Shown here: in pieces, positions 1-7,560 of the stretch
Layout: each line of letters starts with the position of its first letter
Position numbering within the stretch: the stretch's first letter is position 1
DNA from: Clostridiales bacterium
Lineage (GTDB): Bacteria > Bacillota > Clostridia > Christensenellales > Aristaeellaceae
Direction: 5' to 3'
Assembly: GCA_015056325.1 (NCBI GenBank)
Contig: SVGL01000004.1
Coordinates: 62,001 to 126,000, forward strand
Length of the DNA stretch: 64,000 nt
Position numbers and translations under genes: made by a program
The notes under the pieces: generated by a model
Seen by the model: the letters and a program-made list of their open reading frames with translations, nothing else
Databases searched by the model: none
Told to the model about the DNA's origin: nothing

Positions 1-342
1 GCCGGGGCCGACCATGGCGCGCAGGGCGATGTCGATGGCTTCCGATGCGCCGACGGTCACCATGATCTCCTTCCTGGGGTCATACTTCACGTCGAAACGG
101 GTAGCCATGTAGTAAGCGATCTCCTCCAGCAGCTGGGGCAGGCCGCGGTTGCCGGTGTACTGAGTTTCGCCGTCGATGATGGAGTTGATGGCGGCGTTGC
201 GGATGTGATAGGGCGTCACGAAATCCGGCTCGCCAACGCCCAGGGAGATGGCGTCCTTCATCGTGGCGGCGATGTCAAAGAAACGGCGAATTCCGCTGGG
301 AGGCACCGCTGCGATGGCCTGGTTGATAAACTTGTCGTACAT
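1..342 (-). CDS. Class I/II aminotransferase, N-terminal part (cut by window edge)
   Basis: Only the first 114 or so residues lie in the window; the gene runs off the left edge. The N-terminus (MYDKFINQAI, then ISLGVGEPDF and the TQYTGNRGLP segment) is the usual opening of PLP-dependent fold-type I aminotransferases of the aspartate/aromatic group. The active-site lysine would lie outside the window. The start ATG shares its A with the TGA stop of the upstream AsnC-type regulator (TGATG), so translation is probably coupled and the regulator may control this enzyme. The substrate cannot be read from this fragment. Confidence 0.85.
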   Translation of the reverse strand, partial: MYDKFINQAIAAVPPSGIRRFFDIAATMKDAISLGVGEPDFVTPYHIRNAAINSIIDGETQYTGNRGLPQLLEEIAYYMATRFDVKYDPRKEIMVTVGASEAIDIALRAMVGPG

Positions 343-833
343 CACGGGGAGATCACCAGCCTGTTGTCGGCCTTCTCGCCCTCAAAGACGATGCCGTCCT
401 CCTTGTAGCGCTTGAGGACGAAGCAGGTCTGGGTGCCTGTGACCTGCTCCAGCGCGCTCAGCTTGGAGGACACGAAGAGCGCCAGCTCCTTGAGGTTCTT
501 GCCTTCCACCAGCACCAGCAGGTCGTAGCCGCCGCTCATCAAATAAACGGACTTGACCTCTTCAAAGCGGTAGATGCGGCCGGCCACCTCGTCAAAGCCC
601 TTGTCCCGCTGGGGGGTGACGTTGACCTGGATCATGGCCTCCACGCGCTCGCGGTCGGTCTTGTCCCAGTTGATGGTGGGCGCATAGTGCAGGATAATGC
701 GCTCCTCCTCCAGGCGGTCGATGGTCTCGGCGACGACCTCGGTGGTGGAGCCCAGCATCACAGCCAGCTTTTCCAAGGGGAGGCGGCAATCTTCACGGAG
801 CAGATCGATCAGCTCCATTTCAAACTTCGTCAT
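342..833 (-). CDS. Lrp/AsnC-family transcriptional regulator
   Basis: A 163-residue protein of normal Lrp/AsnC length. Residues 1-50 form a winged HTH (FEMELIDLLREDCRLPLEKLA, with VAETIDRLEEERII as the recognition part). Residues 65-150 match the RAM/ACT-like ligand-binding domain (IQVNVTP, VYLMSGGYDLLVLVEG). Such proteins sense amino acids and regulate amino acid metabolism. It overlaps the following aminotransferase by one base, so the pair is probably one operon. The start follows a weak AAAGG site. A possible promoter upstream (TTGTCC, 16 bases, TATGTT) would take its -35 from the repeat at 872-956. The effector is unknown. Confidence 0.9.
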   Translation of the reverse strand: MTKFEMELIDLLREDCRLPLEKLAVMLGSTTEVVAETIDRLEEERIILHYAPTINWDKTDRERVEAMIQVNVTPQRDKGFDEVAGRIYRFEEVKSVYLMSGGYDLLVLVEGKNLKELALFVSSKLSALEQVTGTQTCFVLKRYKEDGIVFEGEKADNRLVISP

Positions 834-871
834 CAGGAATCAGCCTTTCTGAATCAGGAATAACATATTTC

Positions 872-956
872 GGCCATCCCTCGGGACAAGCCCGAGTGCT
901 GGCTACGCTCTGCCAGTGCAAGCATTGGCTGTCGATAGTCGGGCGGTGCCCGACCT
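872..956. repeat. Three-hairpin interspersed repeat, copy A
   Basis: This 85-base intergenic element contains three short inverted repeats: CTCGGG/CCCGAG (880-885 and 891-896), GCCAGTGC/GCATTGGC (912-919 and 922-929, one mismatch) and GTCGGGC/GCCCGAC (938-944 and 948-954). A clearly related copy with the same order and ends (GGCCA...CCCGACCT) lies at 1633-1715 inside queA. The two copies differ by substitutions that mostly preserve the stems, which points to a structured, non-autonomous mobile repeat (REP or MITE-like). No transposase is nearby. Confidence 0.75.
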
Positions 957-1005
957 CCAACTTATTCTACATCATCGGTGGATGATGCGCAAGTTTTTCT
1001 TCTGC

Positions 1006-2124
1006 TTACTCGATGAACATCGCATCGCCGAAGGAGAAGAAGCGATACTTCTCCTCCACGGCCTCGCGGTATACGTCCAGCGCGGTTTCGCGGCCCATGA
1101 AGGTGCTCACCAGCATCAGAAGCGTTGACTGCGGCAGGTGGAAGTTGGTGATCAGCGCGTCCACGGCCTTGATCTTCTTGCCGGGGTAGATGAAGATGGC
1201 CGTGTCGCCCGCGCCGGGGTGGACAATACCGTCTTCGGTGGCGACGGTTTCCAGCGTACGGACGCTGGTCGTGCCCACGCAGATAATGCGTCCGCCCCTG
1301 GCACGGATGCTGTTCAGCGTGTCAGCGGCCTCCTGGGTGACCTGATAATACTCGCTGTGCATGACGTGGGTGTCCACGTCCTCTACCGTCACCGGGCGGA
1401 AGGTACCAAGGCCCACGTGGAGGGTCACCGGCACGATGGTTACGCCCTTTTGCTTGACCTTTTCCAGCAGCTCGGGAGTGAAGTGGAGGCCTGCAGTGGG
1501 CGCGGCGGCGCTGCCTTCGTTCTTCGCGTAGACGGTCTGGTAGCGGCCGCGGTCCTCCAGCTTCTCGTGGATGTAGGGCGGCAGGGGCATCTCGCCCAGC
1601 TTGTCGAGGATCTCCTCGAACACACCATTACCGGCCACCCCTGGGACATGCCCGGTGCTGGCTTCGCCCGGCGATTGCACGCAATCGCTCGGGCTCGTCG
1701 GGCGTTGCCCGACCTGATCCCACATAAACCGCACGATGCGTCCGCCGATTTCCGGCACGCTGCGCATGATCTCACACTTCAGCAGTCCGTCGCCGAAAGA
1801 ACACACCGCGCCCGGTTTCAGGCGGCGGCCCGGCTTGACCAGGGCTTCCCAGTCGGTGGCGTTTTCCCGGCGCAGCAGGAGAATTTCCACGGGCACGCCG
1901 GTATCCTCCTTCACGCCCAGAAGGCGCGCAGGGATGACCTTCGTCTCGTTGATGACCAGCGCATCACCGGGATTGAGGTAGTCGATGATATCATAAAAAT
2001 GCTTGTGCTTGCGGGTGCCGTCGCCCCGGTGGACGACCATCAATCGGGAGTGGTCGCGGGGCTCCACGGGGGTCTGGGCGATGAGCTCTTCGGGGAGGAA
2101 GTAGTCGAAATCTGCGGTTCTCAT
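1006..2124 (-). CDS. queA: tRNA preQ1 S-adenosylmethionine ribosyltransferase-isomerase (QueA) with repeat-derived insertion
   Basis: QueA transfers the ribosyl part of SAM to preQ1 in tRNA, giving epoxyqueuosine. Family blocks are clear: the start [19 protein letters not shown], then [18 protein letters not shown], the [18 protein letters not shown] core, [10 protein letters not shown] and [17 protein letters not shown]. At 372 residues it is about 30 longer than usual (about 340). The surplus is residues 138-164 or so (from [10 protein letters not shown] to PGVAG), between the RIVRFM segment and [14 protein letters not shown]. This stretch is encoded by a copy of the three-hairpin repeat, inserted in frame. 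A good site, AAGGAG, precedes the ATG. The gene follows two GNAT genes at 9-base spacing. Whether the enzyme tolerates the insertion is unknown, but no stop codon has arisen. Confidence 0.95.
   Translation of the reverse strand: MRTADFDYFLPEELIAQTPVEPRDHSRLMVVHRGDGTRKHKHFYDIIDYLNPGDALVINETKVIPARLLGVKEDTGVPVEILLLRRENATDWEALVKPGRRLKPGAVCSFGDGLLKCEIMRSVPEIGGRIVRFMWDQVGQRPTSPSDCVQSPGEASTGHVPGVAGNGVFEEILDKLGEMPLPPYIHEKLEDRGRYQTVYAKNEGSAAAPTAGLHFTPELLEKVKQKGVTIVPVTLHVGLGTFRPVTVEDVDTHVMHSEYYQVTQEAADTLNSIRARGGRIICVGTTSVRTLETVATEDGIVHPGAGDTAIFIYPGKKIKAVDALITNFHLPQSTLLMLVSTFMGRETALDVYREAVEEKYRFFSFGDAMFIE
1633..1715. repeat. Three-hairpin interspersed repeat, copy B, inside queA
   Basis: This 83-base copy of the element at 872-956 carries perfect stems GCGATTGC/GCAATCGC (1671-1678, 1681-1688) and GTCGGGC/GCCCGAC (1697-1703, 1707-1713) plus a weaker first hairpin. 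It lies wholly within the queA reading frame and, with a few flanking bases, adds a multiple of three. The encoded peptide is rich in Pro, Gly, Ser and Thr and has no family counterpart. Confidence 0.8.
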
Positions 2125-2133
2125 GGGTGCTCC

Positions 2134-2679
2134 TTACAGTTTCTTGATCATCAGGTATTCATCAATCAGTTGACCGTCTGCCAGGCGGATTGCATCTGGC
2201 CTGACCTGCACGATGCGGTAGCCAAGTCGCTCATACAGCGCGCGGGCGCGGATGTTATGCGCCATGACCTCCAACTCCATCTGCGTGCAGCTGAGGGTAC
2301 GGGCGACCTCTTCTGCTGCATTCATCAGAAGGGTGGCGATGCCGAGGCTCCAGTACTCCTGCATCACGCTCACACCCAGGCGGAAGCGGTGGCGCACCTT
2401 CTTCAACGGATTGATGGAACCGTGCATCCGTGCAACAACTTCTCCGTTCACGACGCAGAAGAGCAGCAGTGTGTTCGGGTCGTTGGCAGCAGATTGCAGG
2501 GCGGCGGCGTGGCGGGCTTCGTCGGGATTGACTTCCTCCAGCAAGTGGAGCAGGAAATCCGTCTCAGCGAAAGTCGTCCGCATGCAGGCAAGGTCGCTGG
2601 CGGCGTCCGTGGGCAGAGGACCGCGAAAGGTGGCGGTCTGTCCGTTTCGCAGCGGAAATTCCCTGGGCGCAAAGTACAT
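2134..2679 (-). CDS. GNAT-family N-acetyltransferase
   Basis: A 181-residue GNAT protein. The acetyl-CoA-binding region is seen as LGVSVMQEYWSLGIATLLM (motif A, with SLGIAT in place of the usual QxxGxG/A), then MELEVMAHNIRARALYERLGY (motif B, the typical N-x-RA-x-x-LYE-x-x-GF pattern). The start at 2679 was chosen because TAAGGAGG lies 6 bases upstream; longer readings run into the preceding gene. It begins just after the stop of a second GNAT gene, its clear paralogue (shared G-x-T-x-x-x-R opening, same motif order, similar C-terminus ending KKL). This suggests a tandem duplication. The substrate is unknown. Confidence 0.9.
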   Translation of the reverse strand: MYFAPREFPLRNGQTATFRGPLPTDAASDLACMRTTFAETDFLLHLLEEVNPDEARHAAALQSAANDPNTLLLFCVVNGEVVARMHGSINPLKKVRHRFRLGVSVMQEYWSLGIATLLMNAAEEVARTLSCTQMELEVMAHNIRARALYERLGYRIVQVRPDAIRLADGQLIDEYLMIKKL

Positions 2680-2689
2680 GGCGGCCTCC

Positions 2690-3241
2690 TTACAGCTTCT
2701 TCTGCATGGCGAAAAGCGCGCACATGGTGCCGTCCTCCTGGCGGATGGCGTCGGGGTGGATGCCGACGATGCGGAAGCCGGCCTTCTCGTACAGGCCGCG
2801 GGCACGGGCGTTGCCCTCGATAAATTCGAGGTCCATCTGGATGACGCCCTCGCGCTGGCGGGCGATATCTTCCATGGCAGCGAACATGGCCGTGCCGATC
2901 CCGTTGCCCCAGTACGCCTTGCGCAGCGCAATGGCCACGGAGCAGGAATGCCGCGTCTTCACGCGCGTGTTGAAAGACAAATGGCAGTTGCCGGCGATGT
3001 GCCCGTTCACCTCGCAGACGATGAAGCAGTCGTTGCAGGAATCCAGCACGTTTTGCAAGAAGCGCTCCTCACCCTCAACGGTGTAGCGGATCTCCTCCGG
3101 CGTACGCAGGACAAAAGGCGTATCAGCGGCGGTATCGTAGAGATACTGCACCAGATCAGCTGCGTCCGCCTTGGGATCGGGGGAACGGAGAATGCCGGTG
3201 CGGCCATCCTTGAGCGTAAAGGTGACAGGGGTGAAGATCAT
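2690..3241 (-). CDS. GNAT-family N-acetyltransferase
   Basis: A 183-residue GNAT protein and paralogue of its downstream neighbour. Motif A reads AYWGNGIGTAMFAAM, with the canonical G-x-G-x-G/A-like CoA loop. The N-x-RARGLYEKAGFRIVG block is motif B. The C-terminus ends in an EDGTMCALFAMQKKL strand. A strong AAGGAGGTG site precedes the ATG at 3241. It is first in a probable operon with the second acetyltransferase and queA, with gaps of about 10 bases. No substrate can be assigned. Confidence 0.9.
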   Translation of the reverse strand: MIFTPVTFTLKDGRTGILRSPDPKADAADLVQYLYDTAADTPFVLRTPEEIRYTVEGEERFLQNVLDSCNDCFIVCEVNGHIAGNCHLSFNTRVKTRHSCSVAIALRKAYWGNGIGTAMFAAMEDIARQREGVIQMDLEFIEGNARARGLYEKAGFRIVGIHPDAIRQEDGTMCALFAMQKKL

Positions 3242-3271
3242 CTGCGAGCACCTCCTTAGTGGTAAAGTGTA

Positions 3272-3302
3272 CGCCGGGGAAGCAAATGACGCATCCCCGG
3301 CG
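3272..3302. repeat. Intergenic inverted repeat (argH to GNAT gap)
   Basis: CGCCGGGGA (3272-3280) and TCCCCGGCG (3294-3302) are perfectly complementary around a 13-base loop. They lie in the 123-base gap between argH and the acetyltransferase genes, all on the minus strand. No run of T follows on either strand, so this is not a clear intrinsic terminator. A second weak stem (GCAGG/CCTGC) lies nearer argH. Function unknown. Confidence 0.4.
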
Positions 3303-3364
3303 CAGTCGCTATCCTATTTTATTTCTCCGCAGGGATTGCTAATTCCTGCATTGCAGATTGTAAA

Positions 3365-4738
3365 TTACGCCATCAGCGCCTTGCGGCCATTGTCGATGGC
3401 CAGCTGCACCATATCCGGGGCGGGGGCGCCGGGGATGCGGCGCTTCTCCACGCAGGAGAGCATCGACAGGTCATCAAACACATCCTGCTCAAAGACGGGG
3501 TGGAAGGTCTTCAACTCTTCCAGCGTCAGGTCGAGAAGGGCTTTGTTCTCGTTCAGGCAGTGGGCAACCAGTTTGCCGACCATCTCATGGGCGTCGCGGA
3601 AGGCCACGCCGTGCTTGACCATGTAGTCCGCCGCGTCGGTGGCGTTGGTGAAGCCGCCGGATGCTCCGCGCTCCATGACCTCCTTGCGGAAGGTGCAGGT
3701 TTTGAGCATTGCGGTGAAGACAGTCAGGCCCTTGACAAGCGTGTCGCGGGCGTCGAAGAAGGCTTCCTTGTCCTCCTGCATGTCCTTGTTGTAGGCCAGC
3801 GGGATGCCCTTCATGACGGTCAGCAGGGCCATCAGATCGCCGTAGACGCGGCCCGTCTTACCACGGATGAGCTCGGCCACATCGGGGTTCTTCTTCTGGG
3901 GCATGATGGAGGAGCCGGTGGCGTAGGCGTCGTCCATCTCCACGAAGCGGAACTCGTTGGTGTTCCAGATGATCAGCTCCTCGCAGAAACGGGAGAGGTG
4001 CATCATGCAGGTGGACGCGGCGGCCAGGAAGTCCAGCAGGAAGTCGCGGTCGCTGACGCCGTCCAGGCTGTTCTCCGTGATGGCGGAGAAGCCCAGCAGC
4101 TCGGCCACGCGCTCGCGGTTGAGGGGATAGGTGGTGCCCGCCAGCGCGCCGGAGCCCAGGGGCATCACATCCGCTGCGTCGAAGGCGTTGCGGAAACGCT
4201 TGCGATCCCGCAGGAACATCTGGAAGTAGGCCATCATGTGGTGGGCCAGGGTGATGGGCTGGGCCTTCTGCATGTGGGTGTAACCGGGCATAATGGTGTG
4301 CAGGTTGTCCTGGGCGATGTCCAGGATGACCTGGAGCAGGTCGTTCAGCATCTCCACGGTTTCCTGGCAGGCGAGCTTACAGTACATGCGCACATCCAGC
4401 GCGACCTGGTCATTGCGGCTGCGGCCGGTATGGAGACGCTTGCCTGCCTCGCCAATGCGCTGGGTCAGGATGGTTTCCACGTTCATGTGGATGTCCTCTG
4501 CGTCCACCATCCACTCGATCTTGCCGGCATGCACGTCCTCGAGGATGCCCTTGAGGCCCTTGACGATCTTGTCCGCATCAGCTTGCGGGATGATGCCCTG
4601 CTCGCCCAGCATGGTGGCATGGGCGATGGAGCCGGTGATGTCCTGCTCGGCCATGCGCTGGTCAAAGGAAATGGAAGAATGGAAATCGTCCATCAGGTGA
4701 TCGGTGGATTTCGAAAAACGTCCGCCCCAAAGCTTCAT
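3365..4738 (-). CDS. argH: Argininosuccinate lyase
   Basis: ArgH splits argininosuccinate into arginine and fumarate, the last step of arginine synthesis. The 457-residue protein opens MKLWGGRFSKSTDHLMDDF and carries the superfamily signature GSSIMPQKKNPD with its flexible catalytic-serine loop. It also has HTGRSRNDQVALD and GYTHMQKAQPI, all typical. I chose 4738 rather than a start eight codons upstream because GAGGAGG sits 8 bases before it and the protein then begins exactly at the family's MKLWGGRF. A strong promoter lies just upstream. The partner gene argG is about 950 bases away on the opposite strand. Confidence 0.98.
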   Translation of the reverse strand: MKLWGGRFSKSTDHLMDDFHSSISFDQRMAEQDITGSIAHATMLGEQGIIPQADADKIVKGLKGILEDVHAGKIEWMVDAEDIHMNVETILTQRIGEAGKRLHTGRSRNDQVALDVRMYCKLACQETVEMLNDLLQVILDIAQDNLHTIMPGYTHMQKAQPITLAHHMMAYFQMFLRDRKRFRNAFDAADVMPLGSGALAGTTYPLNRERVAELLGFSAITENSLDGVSDRDFLLDFLAAASTCMMHLSRFCEELIIWNTNEFRFVEMDDAYATGSSIMPQKKNPDVAELIRGKTGRVYGDLMALLTVMKGIPLAYNKDMQEDKEAFFDARDTLVKGLTVFTAMLKTCTFRKEVMERGASGGFTNATDAADYMVKHGVAFRDAHEMVGKLVAHCLNENKALLDLTLEELKTFHPVFEQDVFDDLSMLSCVEKRRIPGAPAPDMVQLAIDNGRKALMA

Positions 4739-4788
4739 AGGGGTTGCCTCCTCAAAACGCACAGATAGTGCGGTGTGTTCAGAAAAAT

Positions 4789-4817
4789 ATTATAGCAGAT
4801 TTCGCGTCGATGTTCAA
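4789..4817 (-). promoter_or_regulatory. argH promoter
   Basis: On the minus strand, TTGAAC (4812-4817), a 17-base spacer and TATAAT (4789-4794) give a near-consensus sigma-A promoter about 50 bases upstream of the argH start. No convincing ArgR box was seen beside it. Confidence 0.8.
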
Positions 4818-4872
4818 CGGAAGAACAAGAAAGGTGCAATGTGAGTGTGGAGAACGGCAGGAATGGATAAGA

Positions 4873-4901
4873 TTGCTTTTTTCTTTGCATTTTGATATAA
4901 T
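4873..4901 (+). promoter_or_regulatory. Promoter for the small helical protein gene
   Basis: TTGCTT (4873-4878), a 17-base spacer and TATAAT (4896-4901) lie 59 bases upstream of the start codon. The -10 is perfect and the -35 matches at four positions. Confidence 0.7.
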
Positions 4902-4960
4902 GGCCTAACAATGTACGGCAGAAAACCGGTGCGACGCAGAAGAAGCAAGGAGGCATGAAT

Positions 4961-5539
4961 ATGTCTGAGATTGAATTGACGTTGGGCCAGAAGCGCGAAA
5001 AAGCCCTGGCGGCGATGGACTGCATTGTGAATATCCTGCAGAAGCAGAAGGCGGGGGCATTGATCAACGCTGAGAAAAGCCAGGAGCAGATGAAGGAGAT
5101 GTATCAGGCGGAGAACAGAAAGTCCTGGTTGGGATTTGGATTCAAGCTGGTTCTCAACCTCCTGGCAATGGTATTTCTTAAGGTGGATCATCGTTTCCTG
5201 AACTTCGGAAAGGAAGCGCCGAATCAGAACCTAAAGGATATGAGCGAGACGTTCGTGACCAAGGTCAGCCGTGGTTATGAAGATACCTTTGCAATGCTGG
5301 ACGGAATGATTGCACAGGTGAAGCGGTCGGACAGCGCGGCAGAACTATGCTATGAAAAGATGCTTGCGGTGGCTACCAATCGCTCGAATGCTGCGATGGA
5401 GCTGCTTTCCATGGGGGCGGAAATGGAGGTTTTCATCCGTTCCAGAGCCCGGGAGATGATGGAGGCATTGCGTAAGGAAGACAAGACCTTGGCTGACATC
5501 CGCAATGGGGTGTATGACATCGTGTATCCAGCGGAGTGA
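4961..5539 (+). CDS. Hypothetical helical protein, 192 residues
   Basis: I do not recognise this family. The protein is predominantly alpha-helical and charged. One hydrophobic stretch of about 20 residues (WLGFGFKLVLNLLAMVFLKV, around residues 57-76) could be a single membrane segment or an amphipathic anchor. The later part looks coiled-coil-like (AMLDGMIAQVKRSDSAAELC). Two in-frame ATGs compete: AAGGAGG ends one base before the ATG at 4955 but 7 bases before the ATG at 4961, so the second is the likely start. It has its own promoter and terminator and so is probably monocistronic, between divergent argH and argG. Nothing links it to arginine metabolism except position. Confidence 0.75.
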   Translation: MSEIELTLGQKREKALAAMDCIVNILQKQKAGALINAEKSQEQMKEMYQAENRKSWLGFGFKLVLNLLAMVFLKVDHRFLNFGKEAPNQNLKDMSETFVTKVSRGYEDTFAMLDGMIAQVKRSDSAAELCYEKMLAVATNRSNAAMELLSMGAEMEVFIRSRAREMMEALRKEDKTLADIRNGVYDIVYPAE

Positions 5540-5545
5540 GAAATG

Positions 5546-5570
5546 GGAGACGGTTGATCGTCTCCTTTTT
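5546..5570 (+). terminator. Intrinsic terminator
   Basis: GGAGACG (5546-5552), a six-base loop and CGTCTCC (5559-5565) are followed by TTTTTCTGTT, just after the stop codon of the small helical protein gene. Confidence 0.85.
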
Positions 5571-5601
5571 CTGTTGCGTAAATACAAAATAAGAACAATA
5601 T

Positions 5602-5646
5602 CCTATTGGAAATAGGCTTGCATTTTTATTCATGCAGGCGTATAAT
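5602..5646 (+). promoter_or_regulatory. argG promoter with possible operators
   Basis: TTGCAT (5618-5623), 17 bases and TATAAT (5641-5646) form a near-consensus promoter 46 bases before argG. The spacer contains TGCATTTTTATTCATGCA (5619-5636), an AT-centred inverted repeat whose ATTCA half resembles an ARG box. That would place an ArgR-type repressor over the promoter; this is inferred from similarity only. Just upstream is a second inverted repeat, CCTATT/AATAGG (5602-5607, 5611-5616). Confidence 0.65.
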
Positions 5647-5692
5647 GCCATTCATCACCCGATTACAATCCGCAAAGGAGATTTGATTTATT

Positions 5693-6901
5693 ATGGCTAA
5701 GATGCGTGTTCTGCTGGCGTACTCCGGTGGTCTGGATACGTCCATTATCGTCCCGTGGCTGAAGGAAAACTACGACTGCGACGTGGTTTGCGTTGCCGGT
5801 GACGTGGGCCAGGGCGAGGAGCTGGAGCCCCTCCACGAGAAGGCTGCCAAGTGCGGCGCTGAGAAGCTGTACATCGCCGACCTGCGCAAGGAATTCGTCG
5901 AGGAGTTCATCTGGCCTACCCTGAAGGCTGGCGCTATTTACGAGGGTAAGTACCTGCTGGGTACCTCCTTCGCCCGTCCGCTGATCGCCAAGCGCCTGGT
6001 GGAGATCGCCCACGAGGAAAACTGCACCGCCATCTGCCATGGCTGCACCGGCAAGGGTAATGACCAGGTTCGCTTCGAGCTGACCATCAAGGCCTTCGAC
6101 CCCGACATGAAAATCATTGCCCCCTGGCGTATCTGGGACCTCAAGACCCGTGAAGAGGAGATCGAGTACGCCGAGGCGCGCAACATCCCCGTGCCGGTCA
6201 AGAAGGATCGTCCCTACTCCATGGACCGCAACATCTGGCACATCTCCCACGAAGGTGCCGATCTGGAAGATCCCTGGAACGAGCCCCCGAAGGATCTGCT
6301 GCTGACCATGGTCACCCCCGAAATGGCGCCCGACCAGCCTGAGTACGTCACCGTTGATTTCGAGAAGGGCGTGCCCGTTGCTATCAACGGCGAGAAGCTG
6401 GAAGCCATCGAGTTGCTGACCAAGGCTAACGAGATTGCCGGCCGCAACGGCGTGGGCTGCGCTGATCTGGTGGAGAACCGTCTGGTGGGCATGAAGTCCC
6501 GCGGCGTGTACGAGACCCCCGGCGGCACCATGCTGTATGCTGCCCACGGCATCCTCGAAAGCATCACCCTGGATCGCCAGACCAGCCACTACAAGGAGCT
6601 GATCGCCTCCAAGTTCGCCGAGCTGGTGTACGACGGCATGTGGTACACCCCCCTGCGCGAGGCCCTGTCCGCCTTCGTGGATTCCACCCAGGAGGCCGTC
6701 AACGGCACCGTGAAGCTCAAGCTCTACAAGGGCAACTGCATCAACGCGGGCGTGAAGTCCCCCAACAGCCTGTACCTGGAAGAGATCGCTACCTTCGGCG
6801 ACTCCAAGGATCTGTACAGCCACAAGGATTCCGAGGGCTTCATCAACCTGCTGGGCCTGCCCATGAAGGTCAAGGCCATCGTGGACGCCAAGAACAAGTA
6901 A
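5693..6901 (+). CDS. argG: Argininosuccinate synthase
   Basis: ArgG joins citrulline and aspartate at the expense of ATP. The 402-residue protein has the N-type ATP-pyrophosphatase P-loop SGGLDTS at residues 11-17. It also has the [14 protein letters not shown] block and the [14 protein letters not shown] and EDPWNEPP segments diagnostic of the family. Length is normal (about 400). An AAAGGAG site lies upstream at slightly long spacing. It has its own promoter with a possible ArgR-like site and ends in a strong terminator, so it is probably transcribed alone, divergently from argH. Confidence 0.98.
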   Translation: MAKMRVLLAYSGGLDTSIIVPWLKENYDCDVVCVAGDVGQGEELEPLHEKAAKCGAEKLYIADLRKEFVEEFIWPTLKAGAIYEGKYLLGTSFARPLIAKRLVEIAHEENCTAICHGCTGKGNDQVRFELTIKAFDPDMKIIAPWRIWDLKTREEEIEYAEARNIPVPVKKDRPYSMDRNIWHISHEGADLEDPWNEPPKDLLLTMVTPEMAPDQPEYVTVDFEKGVPVAINGEKLEAIELLTKANEIAGRNGVGCADLVENRLVGMKSRGVYETPGGTMLYAAHGILESITLDRQTSHYKELIASKFAELVYDGMWYTPLREALSAFVDSTQEAVNGTVKLKLYKGNCINAGVKSPNSLYLEEIATFGDSKDLYSHKDSEGFINLLGLPMKVKAIVDAKNK

Positions 6902-6910
6902 TTGCAAATG

Positions 6911-6942
6911 AAAACCTCCGGCCATATGGCCGGAGGTTTTTT
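6911..6942 (+). terminator. argG terminator
   Basis: A perfect 15-base-pair palindrome (6911-6940; AAAACCTCCGGCCAT and its complement) ends in TTTTTT. The symmetrical A and T runs make it potentially bidirectional, serving the convergent operon too. Confidence 0.92.
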
Positions 6943-6983
6943 GTGTCAGGATACACAAAACAACTAGGTTGCCCCGAAGTTTT

Positions 6984-7049
6984 CCAAAGGGCGATCGGAA
7001 AGCCCTTTGGTCGCCTTCACAGAGGCGAAATTATTGCTAGACAATAATT
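6984..7049. repeat. Three consecutive perfect hairpins between convergent genes
   Basis: Inverted repeats CCAAAGGGC/GCCCTTTGG (6984-6992, 7002-7010), TCGCCT/AGGCGA (7011-7016, 7023-7028) and AATTATTG/CAATAATT (7029-7036, 7042-7049) follow one another with no gap in the region between argG and the convergent FMN-protein gene. They are not the argG terminator, which lies upstream. The architecture echoes the three-hairpin element at 872-956, but the sequences differ. Confidence 0.6.
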
Positions 7050-7081
7050 GATTTGTGTGATTGCAGATGAACTTCTTGCCA

Positions 7082-7558
7082 TCACGACTCTGTCACATGC
7101 TTGCCGCAGATGTGCTCCGGCGTGAGCTTCAGCAGCCGGGTCTCATGGGCGAAAGCCTTGATCTCCCGGGCGATGTAGCTCTCGTCGTCGGTGAATTTGT
7201 GACTCAGGGCCGTCGCTACGCGGACGACCTCGTCATGGTCGTCAACGATCTCCATCCGACCAAAGACGATCACGCTGGTGACATGCTTCACCCATTCGCC
7301 GGGATGGGCCCAGCCCTGGTCGTACACGCAGTAGGACACCTTATCGCAGCGGGCGAGGGCGTCCTCCCGGTGTCCGCCATGGCCGCAGTGGAACCAGAGA
7401 CAGCCGGTATCCGCATCATACCAGTGGTTCATGGGCATGCCGTAGGGATAGCCGTCATCCCCCTGCACGGACAGCACGCCGCGCTTCTCGCTTTCAAGCA
7501 GACGGATGCATTCTTCGTGGGTGGCGGCACGGTTTTGTCGGGTCAGGTCACGGAACAT
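7082..7558 (-). CDS. Pyridoxamine-5'-phosphate-oxidase-like FMN-binding protein (NimA-like group)
   Basis: A 158-residue split-barrel flavoprotein. The family pattern shows in MFRDLTRQNRAATHEECIRLL, RGVLSVQGDDGYPYGMPMNHWYD, LWFHCGHGGHREDAL and VSYCVYD. This is the set usually annotated as pyridoxamine 5'-phosphate oxidase-related or nitroimidazole-resistance NimA-like proteins; the actual substrate is not predictable. AGGAGG lies 7 bases before the ATG at 7558 but only one base before an in-frame ATG two codons upstream, so 7558 is chosen. The ribosome binding site lies inside the end of the preceding gene, so it is the third cistron of an operon with the unknown protein and the AAA+ ATPase. 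Confidence 0.85.
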   Translation of the reverse strand: MFRDLTRQNRAATHEECIRLLESEKRGVLSVQGDDGYPYGMPMNHWYDADTGCLWFHCGHGGHREDALARCDKVSYCVYDQGWAHPGEWVKHVTSVIVFGRMEIVDDHDEVVRVATALSHKFTDDESYIAREIKAFAHETRLLKLTPEHICGKHVTES

Positions 7559-7560
7559 AG

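Noticed and set aside
1138-2823. A 561-codon plus-strand open frame opposite queA and the acetyltransferases
   Set aside because: It spans three conserved minus-strand genes and crosses their intergenic gaps; this is a compositional shadow.
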